Below are positions 17,737-25,798 of a stretch of 64,000 nucleotides of DNA, piece after piece (the first letter of the stretch is position 1; each line of letters opens with the position of its first letter). The notes under the pieces were generated by a model. That model was not told the DNA's origin, did no database searches, and worked only from the letters and a program-made list of their open reading frames with translations. A program made the position numbers and the translations under genes. This DNA comes from CAIZWU01 sp942492905. GTDB taxonomy: Bacteria; Verrucomicrobiota; Verrucomicrobiia; Verrucomicrobiales; V1-33. The stretch spans positions 2,046,001 through 2,110,000 of the forward strand of contig OW818657.1 of NCBI GenBank assembly GCA_942492905.1. Direction: 5' to 3'.

Positions 17737-19404
17737 TCAGACCGGATCCGCCCCCGGGCGCAGTTCCTGGGGGACGAAGCTGAGGTCGCTCGCTTCAGTG
17801 ACGGCGAGGTTGATTTGGAACTGCATGATTTCCGTGGAGACCGCGGGTTGATAGTCCTTCAGGCAGGCGAGGGCGGCCTCGGTGGAGGAAAGGTTTTTGG
17901 TTTTGACCAGGCGGTAGATCTTGACCGCGAGCGATTCCGCCGCGCCGGGAGTCAGCCAGTGGGGAAGCCAGGGTTTCAGGGTTTCAAAGGCTTCCTTGTC
18001 GAGCGGGGCCTGCTTTTTCTTGCAGAGCGCGCGCAGGAGCGAGAAGCCTTCTTCCGGAGTCAGGGTGGGAAAGATGGGGATCTTCACATCCACCCGTCCG
18101 GGGCGTTTCAAATCCACCTCGATCAGGTCCGGGCGGCTGGAGGCGAGAATCCAAACGATGCGGCCGCGGTTGGCGGTATTGCTCATTTCCTTGGCCATCA
18201 TGGAGTAGACCCGTCCTCCCACGCCGCTGTCGCCATCGGTGCTGCGTTTGCCGAGGGCCTGGTCGGCTTCATCGATGAAAACATAACACTTCCCGAGGGC
18301 CTGGAGGAGGCTGAAGATTTTTTCAAGATTGCCTTCGGTGCTGCCGACCCAGCGGTCGCGGAAATTCTTGAGCTTGACCACCGGCACGCCGGCTTCCCCG
18401 GCGAGGCACTCCACCATGTAGGTTTTGCCGGTTCCCACCGGGCCGCAGAAGAGGTATCCCATGGGCATGGCCGCGAGATCGTTCTGCTGCCACAGGGCGA
18501 TGTCCTGACGGAGCCATTCCTTGACGTTTTCCTGACCGTGCAGGTCGTTGAGGGTGCGGTCGGCTTCGATGAATTCGATCAGATCCTGACAGTCTTTTTC
18601 GACCAGTTCCTTCTTGAGTTTGGAGAGGTCATTTTCGCTGATGGCTTCGCGGCGGAATTCCTTGGTCTTGAGCAGGCTTTCGATGGAAACAAGGGTGGCG
18701 CCGGATAATTGCGTGGCGGGCACATCCCAGCGGTCCTGCCACGGGGCGAGGGCGGTGGGATATTTTGGGGCGAGCCGGCGGAAGGTTTCCGCCAGTTGGG
18801 CGGGTGGCGGCAGGGGCACGCGGATGTTGGCGGAGCGGGGGTCTCGGGAGATCAGCGGGTGCAGATCGTTCAGGTTTTCCGTGAAGAGAAAAGTGGCAAA
18901 GGGATGTTCAATCAGGAGGGTCTCGTTGGCCCAGGTTTTGACCTGCAGGGCAATGGCGTTGAGATCGTAATTCAATCCACCCTGCAACGAGGGGATGGCA
19001 AGGTGGGCATCGCGCAGCAAAAAGGCGATGCGGGTGGAGGCTCCGTTGGCGCGGCGGACGTTGGAGGCGTAGCGGGCGTAATGGGTCAGGAGATCGATGG
19101 CTTCGCGCGGGGCGCGGGGCATGGCGGAGCCCTGGGTGGGAGCGCTGGGCCAGGCGGCGAAGGTCTGCTGTCCGCGGACGACGCGCAGTCCGCCGCCCAG
19201 GTCGTAAGTGAGGACGACTTCAAATTGCGGAATCAGGACCTCCAGCACATACTCGTCCAGTTTGCCCAGCCGGGGTTCACCGATGCCTGGCAGCAGCAGG
19301 GAATCATGCACATTGCCGTGAAGCACAAACTGGCTGGCCGCATGGCTTTCGTACAGGGAGGCAATTTCGGCCGCCCAGGCCGGGAGGGAAGAGGGAGTGC
19401 TCAC
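17737..19404 (-). CDS. AAA+ ATPase with N-terminal degenerate ATPase-like domain, PspA-linked
   Basis: The product is 555 residues from the GTG at 19404 (an in-frame ATG at 19482 would add 26). The C-terminal AAA+ module has Walker A GPVGTGKT (321-328), Walker B CYVFIDEAD (373-381) and a sensor/arginine-finger stretch LKRPGRVDVKIPI (about 432-444), so it should hydrolyse ATP. The first ~215 residues look like a second, degenerate P-loop fold without Walker motifs, reminiscent of Ycf46-type ATPases. It ends a minus-strand run of PspA gene, small membrane protein gene and ATPase gene. By analogy with Vps4 and ESCRT-III it may remodel PspA polymers; that is inference. Confidence 0.85.
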   Translation of the reverse strand: MSTPSSLPAWAAEIASLYESHAASQFVLHGNVHDSLLLPGIGEPRLGKLDEYVLEVLIPQFEVVLTYDLGGGLRVVRGQQTFAAWPSAPTQGSAMPRAPREAIDLLTHYARYASNVRRANGASTRIAFLLRDAHLAIPSLQGGLNYDLNAIALQVKTWANETLLIEHPFATFLFTENLNDLHPLISRDPRSANIRVPLPPPAQLAETFRRLAPKYPTALAPWQDRWDVPATQLSGATLVSIESLLKTKEFRREAISENDLSKLKKELVEKDCQDLIEFIEADRTLNDLHGQENVKEWLRQDIALWQQNDLAAMPMGYLFCGPVGTGKTYMVECLAGEAGVPVVKLKNFRDRWVGSTEGNLEKIFSLLQALGKCYVFIDEADQALGKRSTDGDSGVGGRVYSMMAKEMSNTANRGRIVWILASSRPDLIEVDLKRPGRVDVKIPIFPTLTPEEGFSLLRALCKKKQAPLDKEAFETLKPWLPHWLTPGAAESLAVKIYRLVKTKNLSSTEAALACLKDYQPAVSTEIMQFQINLAVTEASDLSFVPQELRPGADPV

Positions 19405-19509
19405 AAGCGGTAGCAGATGGTTGAAGGGAGAAGGGGACCTGGGTGCCGTCCGCGGGCAGGTCCGGAGAAGGCGCGACACCAAGCAGGATCAAGCCGCTGG
19501 CAATCGCCC

Positions 19510-19881
19510 TTAGTAGAGCGATTTGACATCCCGGTATTGCCGCTTCTGGGAACGGTTGGAAAAACCGGGGTTGGCTTCCTGCCAGATTTGCTGGCGGCTG
19601 AGGGTGGGCACCACGGTGAGCAGGGCAATGAGCCCTGGCGCGAGGAGCAGGCCGCAGAAAAAGCCAGCCCAGAGCGGGGAAAAACGGGCTCTGGCCAGCA
19701 GGGTGCTGCCCAGCACCCACAGCGCATAACCGAGGCCGGTCAGCCAAACCATGGTGCGGACGGAGTCCCGATGATCAGGCAGCTCATCGAAATAAAAATA
19801 ACCGCACATCACCATCAGCACCGCGCCCAGGCAGATCAGGCTGCCCCCCAGCATGGGGCTTTTACGATAAGGATTGATCAT
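19510..19881 (-). CDS. Small membrane protein between PspA and AAA+ genes
   Basis: The 123-residue product has three hydrophobic segments (GGSLICLGAVLMVMCGYFYF, TMVWLTGLGYALWVLGSTLL, GFFCGLLLAPGLIALLTVV). It ends in a charged tail (SNRSQKRQYRDVKSLY). No family is recognised. Its place between a PspA-type coat protein and an AAA+ ATPase, 36 bases after the former and about 105 before the latter, suggests it anchors one of them at the inner membrane, much as PspB or PspC do in other Psp systems, although no sequence resemblance to them is evident. Confidence 0.75.
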   Translation of the reverse strand: MINPYRKSPMLGGSLICLGAVLMVMCGYFYFDELPDHRDSVRTMVWLTGLGYALWVLGSTLLARARFSPLWAGFFCGLLLAPGLIALLTVVPTLSRQQIWQEANPGFSNRSQKRQYRDVKSLY

Positions 19882-19917
19882 GACAAGCTCGGAGGAAGGA
19901 CGCGGCCTGGTGAGGAA

Positions 19918-20670
19918 TTATTCCGTCTGGGCCGGCCCCATGGTTTTGGTGGTTTCCGCGGAACCGGTGTCGCTGGCGGCGACGGGCCGGTCGATCGCAA
20001 TGCCTTCGGCGGCCGCGAAGTCTGCCAAGGCCATGTCTTCCATGGCAGACTGCTCTCCCGCTTTGACCGCAATGCCGGACATATCGATACTGTCCTTGGC
20101 GACGCGGGCGCGGCCGGCGGCTTTCTCCTTGTCCTCGCGGACAATCTCCTCCAGCCGGTTCAAGGTGTCGCCGGCGGTGCCGATTTCATTGATCATGCCG
20201 GACGCCATTTCATTGAGTTCGGCGGTGGCCTGGGCAATCTTGGCTTCGTTGATGCCGCGTTTGAGGCTTTCGATTTTGTCGCGGGCGGCTTTTACGCTGA
20301 CATCGCGGGCGGTGAGCAGTTCCTTGTAGGTTTTTTCGGCCTCCTCCATCTGGGTCCGGATGGTTTCGTGCTCCTTTTTGACCTGTTGGTGGCGGAGGGC
20401 GTATTGCCCGGCGAGTTCCTTGTTCCCGGCGCGGAGGTGGGCCACCACTTTGGCGTGCAGTTCCTTTTCCTCGGCTTCGAGGGCGCGGGTCTGGCTGATC
20501 AGGCGTTCACAGAGGGCCGCGTGGCCGGCGAGCCCCTTATTATATTTGGCGATCTGCTCGCGCAGGTTTTCCTTTTCCACGTCGAGCAGGGCTTCCGGGT
20601 TCTTGCGTTCCAGGCCGCCGATGAACAGTCCGAAGAAGCCTTTGATGAGATTGCCGATACGTTTGAACAT
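19918..20670 (-). CDS. pspA: PspA/IM30-family membrane-remodelling protein
   Basis: The 250-residue product begins with the amphipathic helix MFKRIGNLIKGFFG. It continues as long charged coiled coils (LLDVEKENLREQIAKYNKGL, then RALEAEEKELHAKVVAHL and EAEKTYKELLTARDVSVKAA), the PspA/Vipp1 layout now seen as bacterial ESCRT-III. The last ~50 residues (ADFAAAEGIAIDRPVAASD to the end) are low-complexity and extend beyond typical PspA. The member is divergent; a general coiled-coil protein cannot be fully excluded. It is first in the cluster and divergent from the UDG gene, with a palindrome in the shared upstream region. Role inferred: membrane stabilisation under stress. Confidence 0.8.
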   Translation of the reverse strand: MFKRIGNLIKGFFGLFIGGLERKNPEALLDVEKENLREQIAKYNKGLAGHAALCERLISQTRALEAEEKELHAKVVAHLRAGNKELAGQYALRHQQVKKEHETIRTQMEEAEKTYKELLTARDVSVKAARDKIESLKRGINEAKIAQATAELNEMASGMINEIGTAGDTLNRLEEIVREDKEKAAGRARVAKDSIDMSGIAVKAGEQSAMEDMALADFAAAEGIAIDRPVAASDTGSAETTKTMGPAQTE

Positions 20671-20720
20671 GGGGAGCAGTGTGGTGCGGGTTGACGAATG
20701 AATCTGCCCTACTAAAGATG

Positions 20721-20734
20721 CGGAAGTTCTTCCG
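20721..20734. promoter_or_regulatory. Palindrome in the pspA/udg divergent promoter region
   Basis: CGGAAGTTCTTCCG is a near-perfect palindrome (6-base arms, two central bases) about 50 bases before pspA and 30 before the UDG start. It is a candidate operator for one or both genes; the regulator is unknown. Confidence 0.35.
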
Positions 20735-20765
20735 ACAACCTATTTTCGTCCTGTCTTCACTGCCC

Positions 20766-21767
20766 ATGAATCCCACCGATCCGTATCCCGTGCTGCTGCT
20801 GCTGCGGGCTCATTTGGAGGGCCAGATGCGGCAGGGAGAACGCCGCTTGTGGCTTCAGCCGGATGCCACCCAGGCCTTGCGGGAGCTGGTGCGGATGAAA
20901 CCGCAGCCCTGGCCTGCCGGGCGGACCGCTGCCGCGGAAGAGGCCGAACCGTGTCCTGCCGCAGAGGCTGCACCAGCTGCCGGCCGCTTGGCCGAGGACA
21001 TGGCGGTGGAACTCCAGCGGCCGGTTTCCCCAGAGGTCCCGGCGGCCCGGCCGGGGGCGGTCGTGCTGCCTGAAGAGGTTTCTGGTTTGCCGGCACCGGC
21101 TCCGGTGCCCCTGCCGGTGACCTTGGAGGAAAAGGAGGCGCGGTTGGCCGAAGTGCGGGCGCGGGCCTTGGAGGGACGCGATGCGAAATCCCTCGGCACG
21201 CTGCGGGACACCATGGTCTTTGCCGTGGGGACGCCGCTGGCGGAAATCGTTTTTGTGGGAGAAGCGCCAGGGGCGGAGGAAGAGCGTCAGGGCGAACCTT
21301 TCGTGGGACCGGCGGGGAATCTCCTGACCAAGGTGCTGAAGGTCATGGGGCTGGAGCGCTCCCAGGTTTATATCACCAACATCTGCAAATACCGCCCGGC
21401 GATGGAGGATCAGGGCAGGGGCAACCGGGCGCCGTCTCCCCTGGAAATGGCCTCCTGCCTGGAATTTGTCAGGGAGGAAATCGCCATCATCCGCCCCCGC
21501 GTGATCGTGGCTTTGGGCGGCACTGCCATCACCGGGCTGCTGGGGATCAAAACCGGAGTGATGAGTGCGCGGGGCCGGTTTTACGAATTTGAAGGCATTC
21601 CGGTGATGGCGACCCTGCATCCTTCCTATTTGCTGCGGAAGGAACAGGAAGGCCCGCAGGTGGCGAATGCCGAGAAGAGGAAATTCTGGGAGGATATGCT
21701 CATGGTAATGGAGCGGGCCGGGTTGCCGGTCTCGGAGAAACAGCGCGCCTTTTTCCTGCCCAAATGA
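20766..21767 (+). CDS. Uracil-DNA glycosylase, family-4-like, lacking most Fe-S cysteines
   Basis: Excises uracil from DNA as the first step of base-excision repair. The 333-residue protein has an Ala/Pro-rich N-terminal half of ~130 residues and then a UDG fold. Motif 1 is GEAPG (165-169) in GEAPGAEEERQGEPFVGPAG; the C-terminal motif is HPSYLL (H285). Family-4 enzymes bind a 4Fe-4S cluster with four cysteines. Here the N-terminal CxxC pair is absent, the KCRP cysteine is Y209 (C207 is two residues earlier), and only C231 (SCLEF) aligns, so a cluster is unlikely. Its stop overlaps the next start (ATGA). Start 20766 is the family-like MNPTDPYP. Confidence 0.88.
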   Translation: MNPTDPYPVLLLLRAHLEGQMRQGERRLWLQPDATQALRELVRMKPQPWPAGRTAAAEEAEPCPAAEAAPAAGRLAEDMAVELQRPVSPEVPAARPGAVVLPEEVSGLPAPAPVPLPVTLEEKEARLAEVRARALEGRDAKSLGTLRDTMVFAVGTPLAEIVFVGEAPGAEEERQGEPFVGPAGNLLTKVLKVMGLERSQVYITNICKYRPAMEDQGRGNRAPSPLEMASCLEFVREEIAIIRPRVIVALGGTAITGLLGIKTGVMSARGRFYEFEGIPVMATLHPSYLLRKEQEGPQVANAEKRKFWEDMLMVMERAGLPVSEKQRAFFLPK

Positions 21768-22921
21768 TGAAAGCAAAAATCATGTCAGGATGGCGCCTGC
21801 TGCTGGGCTGCTGGCTGCTGCTCACCGGGCAGGGCATGGCCCACCCGATTCTGCAGAATCCAATGTGGATCGAGGTGGGGCCGGACCTGATCAAGGTGAA
21901 GTTGTATGTCAGTCTGCGGGAACTCAGCGTGGTGCAGGGTCTGCCCATCGCGGCCGATGGTGCCGTGGACGGCGACCTGGCGGCCGAGACGGCACCCCGG
22001 CATTCGGCCTATGTGCTGGATCATTTGAGTTTCCGGGCGGATGGCCAGCCGCTGACCGGGAAAGTGTCAGAAATTGCGCCTCCCAAGGTGATCGGGAAGG
22101 GGGCAGAAGCGCCGGACCGGGCTCATTTCATTTACCGGCTGGAGTATCCCTTGGCCCAACCGCCCGCGCAGGTCAGCCTGTCGCATACCATGGTGCAGGA
22201 ATTCCCCTCCGCCCCGGGCGTGCCGTGGGACTTGAGTTACACCTACCGGTTTGGGCCTCCCGATGCCACCCCGCTGGAGTTTGGCTCCATCACCCGCGGC
22301 ACCGAGGTCAGTTACAAAACCGGATTTGCCCAGCCGCCGGGCACCGTGTCTGTGGTGGAGAAGCCGGTGTCGACGCTGCCTCAGTTGATCCGGATTGCCT
22401 TGTTGGGAGCCGCCTTGGGACTGGGGTTAGGCCGGCGGGACTGGTTTTTAAAGACGTTTGGTCCCCTGATTCCGGCCGTGCTGCTGGGCTGGGGATTGGG
22501 CGCCGGATTGGGCTGGAAGATGCCAGGATTCCTTGCCGCCGCGCTGGGAGGTATCGGGATTCTGCTGGTGAGTGTGGACAATATCCACAGGCCTTTGGCG
22601 GATGCTGGCCGGCGCCGTGGGGTTCTGGCGGTGTTCTTTTCAGCCGCAGCGGGTTGGGCGGGCTGGTCGGTCAGGGGGGGGCAGGGCGCGGTGGCGCTGA
22701 CATCCCTGGGGGAATCCCTCGCGGGACTGGCCCTTGGTTATATCGTTGGGAGCGTGATTGCCCAAATCAGTGCGGCACGGCCGGTTCCCGAAGGCACGGT
22801 GGCCAAATATCCTTGGATTCAATGGGCCTCGCTGCTGATTTGTCTGGGCGGTTTACTGGTGCTGTTTGAGGGATTGGGCATCCGTCCCTGGGAGTATTGG
22901 CTGAAGCGCGCCGGAGGGTGA
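21764..22921 (+). CDS. Membrane protein of unknown function, HupE/UreJ-like N-terminus
   Basis: A 385-residue protein translationally coupled to the UDG gene by an ATGA overlap. A signal peptide (WRLLLGCWLLLTGQGMAHP) precedes a ~190-residue extracytoplasmic beta-rich domain (NPMWIEVGPDLIKVKLYVS). Six or so hydrophobic helices follow (LLGAALGLGLG, AVLLGWGLGAGLG, LAVFFSAAAGWAGW, LGYIVGSVIAQ, LLICLGGLLVLFEGLG). The AHP start and beta-domain-then-membrane order recall HupE/UreJ-type proteins, but no histidine-rich metal motif is visible. I do not assign a substrate. Confidence 0.75.
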   Translation: MMKAKIMSGWRLLLGCWLLLTGQGMAHPILQNPMWIEVGPDLIKVKLYVSLRELSVVQGLPIAADGAVDGDLAAETAPRHSAYVLDHLSFRADGQPLTGKVSEIAPPKVIGKGAEAPDRAHFIYRLEYPLAQPPAQVSLSHTMVQEFPSAPGVPWDLSYTYRFGPPDATPLEFGSITRGTEVSYKTGFAQPPGTVSVVEKPVSTLPQLIRIALLGAALGLGLGRRDWFLKTFGPLIPAVLLGWGLGAGLGWKMPGFLAAALGGIGILLVSVDNIHRPLADAGRRRGVLAVFFSAAAGWAGWSVRGGQGAVALTSLGESLAGLALGYIVGSVIAQISAARPVPEGTVAKYPWIQWASLLICLGGLLVLFEGLGIRPWEYWLKRAGG

Positions 22922-22994
22922 ACGCGGCGGGGCATATTAGATTTCAGGGAAACAGGGCGACAAATCCCAAATCCAGGGTATAGCTGCCCGTTTT

Positions 22995-25130
22995 ATGGAA
23001 AAGCGCCCGTTTAGTGAATTAGGTCTTTCAGCTGCTGCGCTGAAGGCGGTGGAGAAGTTAGGTTACGAGGAAGCCTCGCCCATTCAGACCGCCTCAATCC
23101 CCGTGCTGCGAACCGGACGGGATCTGGTTGGCCAGTCCCAGACCGGCTCCGGCAAGACCGCTGCTTTCGTGCTGCCCGCACTCGATATGATCGATCACGA
23201 CGGGAAATATCCCCAGATGCTGATCCTCTGTCCAGCCCGGGAATTGGCCATGCAGGTCGCCGAGGAGGTGCACAAACTCGCCGCTTTCATGCCGAAAATC
23301 CACGCGGTGCCCATTTATGGCGGTGCGTCTTATGAACGGCAGTTTTATGAATTGAAGCGCGGGCCGCAGGTCGTGATCGGCACTCCCGGCCGGGTCATGG
23401 ACATGATGGACCGCCGGGCCCTCGACCTCAGCCGCATCAAAATGGTGGTGCTCGACGAGTGTGACCGCATGCTCGATATGGGCTTCCGCGATGACATGGA
23501 AAAAATCCTCGGCGCGGCCCCTCCCGGACGCCAGACCGTGTTTTTCAGCGCCACCATGCCGGCGCCGATCCGCGAGCTGATCAACCGATTCTCCACCAAC
23601 GTCGAGCACATCCGCATCGCTGCCAAGGACGTCACTGTGCCCACCGTGGAGCAGGTTTTTTATGAAGTGCCGATGCGCAACAAACAGGACGCCCTGATGC
23701 GCCTGATTGACATGCAGAGCGTCCGCCTCGGGATCGTTTTCTGCAACACCCAGCGCATGGTGGATGAGCTCACGGACATGCTCCAGGGCCGCGGGTATTC
23801 CGCCGACCGCCTGCATGGGGGCATCACCCAGGCGATGCGGTCCCGCACTATCGAAAAGTTCCGCAAGAGCGGCTTCGATCTCCTGATTGCCACTGACGTG
23901 GCCGGTCGTGGCCTCGACGTGGAGGAAGTCGATCTGGTGGTGAATTTCGACCTCCCGTGGGATCCGGAAGATTACGTGCACCGCATCGGCCGCACCGGGC
24001 GCGCCGGACGCAAGGGCCTGGCCTTTACGCTAGTCAGCGGACGTGAGATCTACAAACTCCAGGCCATTGAACGTTTCACCCGCAGCCGCATCCGCCGCGG
24101 CAATGTGCCGACCATGGACGAAGTCGAGCAAAAGCGCGCCGGCGGCGTGCTGGACAAGGTGCGGGAACGCCTGACCACGGGCCGGTTCAAACCCCAGGAC
24201 GGCATGGTCGAGCAGCTGCTCGAAGAAGGCCATTCCTCCACCGACATCGCCAGTGCTCTGTTCCATGAATTGCTGGCCGCCAGCGGATTTGAGCCCGATA
24301 TCCGCGGCCAACCGCTGGCCAATACCAAGCCCGCACCCAAACCGGTGCCGATCGCCAAACAGGAACGTGCCGCCGCCGAATTTGTCAGGGCAGACGAAAT
24401 GATTCCCGAGACCAAACCCGCCAAGCCCGCCGCCAAGCCGGTGAAGCCCGCCGAGGTGAAAGCCGAGGCACCAGCCCCGCAGGAAGCGGCGGTTGAAGCG
24501 GCGCCTGCCAGGATCGTGGAAAAACCGGCCCCCGCCGCGGCCCCGGCGCCGAAGCCCGCCGCCAAGGCCAAACCCAAAGCGATAGAGCCGCTCGACTCCG
24601 AAGAGGAGGAGGATATCCGTTTCCTCGAAGAAGAATTCGGCCGCCCGGCTCACGTCCGGGAATCGCGTGACCTCAAACCCCGCGAGGACGCGCCTGCCGG
24701 TAAATTCACCAAAGGAGCGCACGAAATGGTCACGCTCCCAGCCGCCGCCCGCGGCTTCCAGTGGGTGCGCGTCGGAGTCGGCAAGAACCAGGGATTCGGT
24801 CCGCGGGAAATTGTGGATCTCCTCGCCAATGGTGCCCTGAACTTCCCTCCCCAGGCGGTGGGTCAGATCAAGCTGATGGAAGACCAGAGCTTCTGCCAAA
24901 TCCATAGCACTCACAGCAAAACGCTCGTCGCCGACATGGAAGGGGCCGAACATGAAGGCCGCCCGCTCAAAGTCAGTTTTGCCGCCCGTGGTCCCGGCAG
25001 CTTCGGTCCGGGCGGCGAAGGCCGTCCCCCGCGTTTTGCCGGTAAACCCGAAGGCAAACCACCTTTCCGCCGCGACGGACCTCCTCCGCGCGAGGGTGGT
25101 TCCAAGCCACCGTGGAAAAAGAAGCACTGA
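22995..25130 (+). CDS. DEAD/DECD-box RNA helicase with DbpA-like RNA-binding domain
   Basis: The 711-residue protein is an SF2 RNA helicase. The Q-motif region is FSELGLSAAALKAVEKLGYEEASPIQ. Motif I is SQTGSGKT (48-55) and motif II is DECD at 154-157, with cysteine where alanine is usual. Motif III is SAT (185-187) and motif VI is HRIGRTGRAGRKG. A ~200-residue linker rich in Ala, Pro and Lys follows (about 440-565). The C-terminal ~75-residue domain (RVGVGKNQGFGPREIVDLL to PLKVSFA) matches the DbpA-type RNA-binding fold, and the tail is Gly/Pro/Arg-rich. Likely role: ribosome assembly or RNA remodelling. Confidence 0.95.
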   Translation: MEKRPFSELGLSAAALKAVEKLGYEEASPIQTASIPVLRTGRDLVGQSQTGSGKTAAFVLPALDMIDHDGKYPQMLILCPARELAMQVAEEVHKLAAFMPKIHAVPIYGGASYERQFYELKRGPQVVIGTPGRVMDMMDRRALDLSRIKMVVLDECDRMLDMGFRDDMEKILGAAPPGRQTVFFSATMPAPIRELINRFSTNVEHIRIAAKDVTVPTVEQVFYEVPMRNKQDALMRLIDMQSVRLGIVFCNTQRMVDELTDMLQGRGYSADRLHGGITQAMRSRTIEKFRKSGFDLLIATDVAGRGLDVEEVDLVVNFDLPWDPEDYVHRIGRTGRAGRKGLAFTLVSGREIYKLQAIERFTRSRIRRGNVPTMDEVEQKRAGGVLDKVRERLTTGRFKPQDGMVEQLLEEGHSSTDIASALFHELLAASGFEPDIRGQPLANTKPAPKPVPIAKQERAAAEFVRADEMIPETKPAKPAAKPVKPAEVKAEAPAPQEAAVEAAPARIVEKPAPAAAPAPKPAAKAKPKAIEPLDSEEEEDIRFLEEEFGRPAHVRESRDLKPREDAPAGKFTKGAHEMVTLPAAARGFQWVRVGVGKNQGFGPREIVDLLANGALNFPPQAVGQIKLMEDQSFCQIHSTHSKTLVADMEGAEHEGRPLKVSFAARGPGSFGPGGEGRPPRFAGKPEGKPPFRRDGPPPREGGSKPPWKKKH

Positions 25131-25137
25131 GGGAGAA

Positions 25138-25713
25138 ATGAGTATTCCCCGCCTCGTGTTGGCTTCGAGTTCCCCGCGTCGGTTGGACCTGATGCGCGAG
25201 GCTGGATTGAACTTTGTGGTCGTGCCCGCCGAGGTGGACGAGGAACATGAAGCCTCGGCTCCAGTGGCTGAATTGACGCGGTCCAATGCGGCCCTGAAAG
25301 CCGAATGGGTGGCGGCCCGCCACCCGGATGCCTGGGTGATCGGGGCCGATACCCTGGTTGCGATCGGAGGGGAACTTCTCGGCAAACCCGCCGATCTCGA
25401 CGAAGCCAGGGGAATGCTGCGGCGGTTGGCCGGGCAGACCCATGAGGTGGGCACGGCGGTGTGCCTGATTCATGGAGCCACGGGGCGGCGGCGGGAGTTT
25501 CTGGAGCGGACTCTGGTGACGTTCAAGCCGCTGGGGGAAGAAGAGATCGGGCACTACCTGACCTTGATCAATCCGTTGGACAAGGCCGGGGGCTACGCCG
25601 CGCAGGAACACGGTGAAGTCATTATCCTCAAGGTTGAGGGCCCCTACAGCAATGTGGTGGGGCTTCCGATGGAGCGCCTCCTCGAGGAACTGCAAGCGGT
25701 GGGCGCGGTGTGA
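25138..25713 (+). CDS. maf: Maf-family nucleoside triphosphate pyrophosphatase
   Basis: Hydrolyses non-canonical or modified nucleoside triphosphates (typically dTTP/UTP or methylated forms) and has been linked to arrest of septation. The 191-residue product has the Maf hallmarks: LASSSPRRLDLMREAGL at the N-terminus, EHE in the VDEEHE acidic site, GADTLVAIGG and YAAQEHGEVIILKVEGPYSNVVGLP. The start at 25138 has GGGAG seven bases upstream and sits seven bases after the helicase stop, so the two are probably cotranscribed. Confidence 0.94.
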   Translation: MSIPRLVLASSSPRRLDLMREAGLNFVVVPAEVDEEHEASAPVAELTRSNAALKAEWVAARHPDAWVIGADTLVAIGGELLGKPADLDEARGMLRRLAGQTHEVGTAVCLIHGATGRRREFLERTLVTFKPLGEEEIGHYLTLINPLDKAGGYAAQEHGEVIILKVEGPYSNVVGLPMERLLEELQAVGAV

Positions 25714-25798
25714 ACGGGGGAAGCAGGTTCATGGCCCCGGCGGGCAGGACGGCATTTCCAAGCTGGCATTGCTGGAGTTTTTGAGGTAGGAAGCCCAC

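Noticed and set aside
17737..20670. Classical Psp operon (pspFABC)
   Set aside because: Only a PspA-like protein is recognisable. The neighbours are an unidentified membrane protein and an AAA+ ATPase without a sigma-54 activator signature, so the classical naming was not used.
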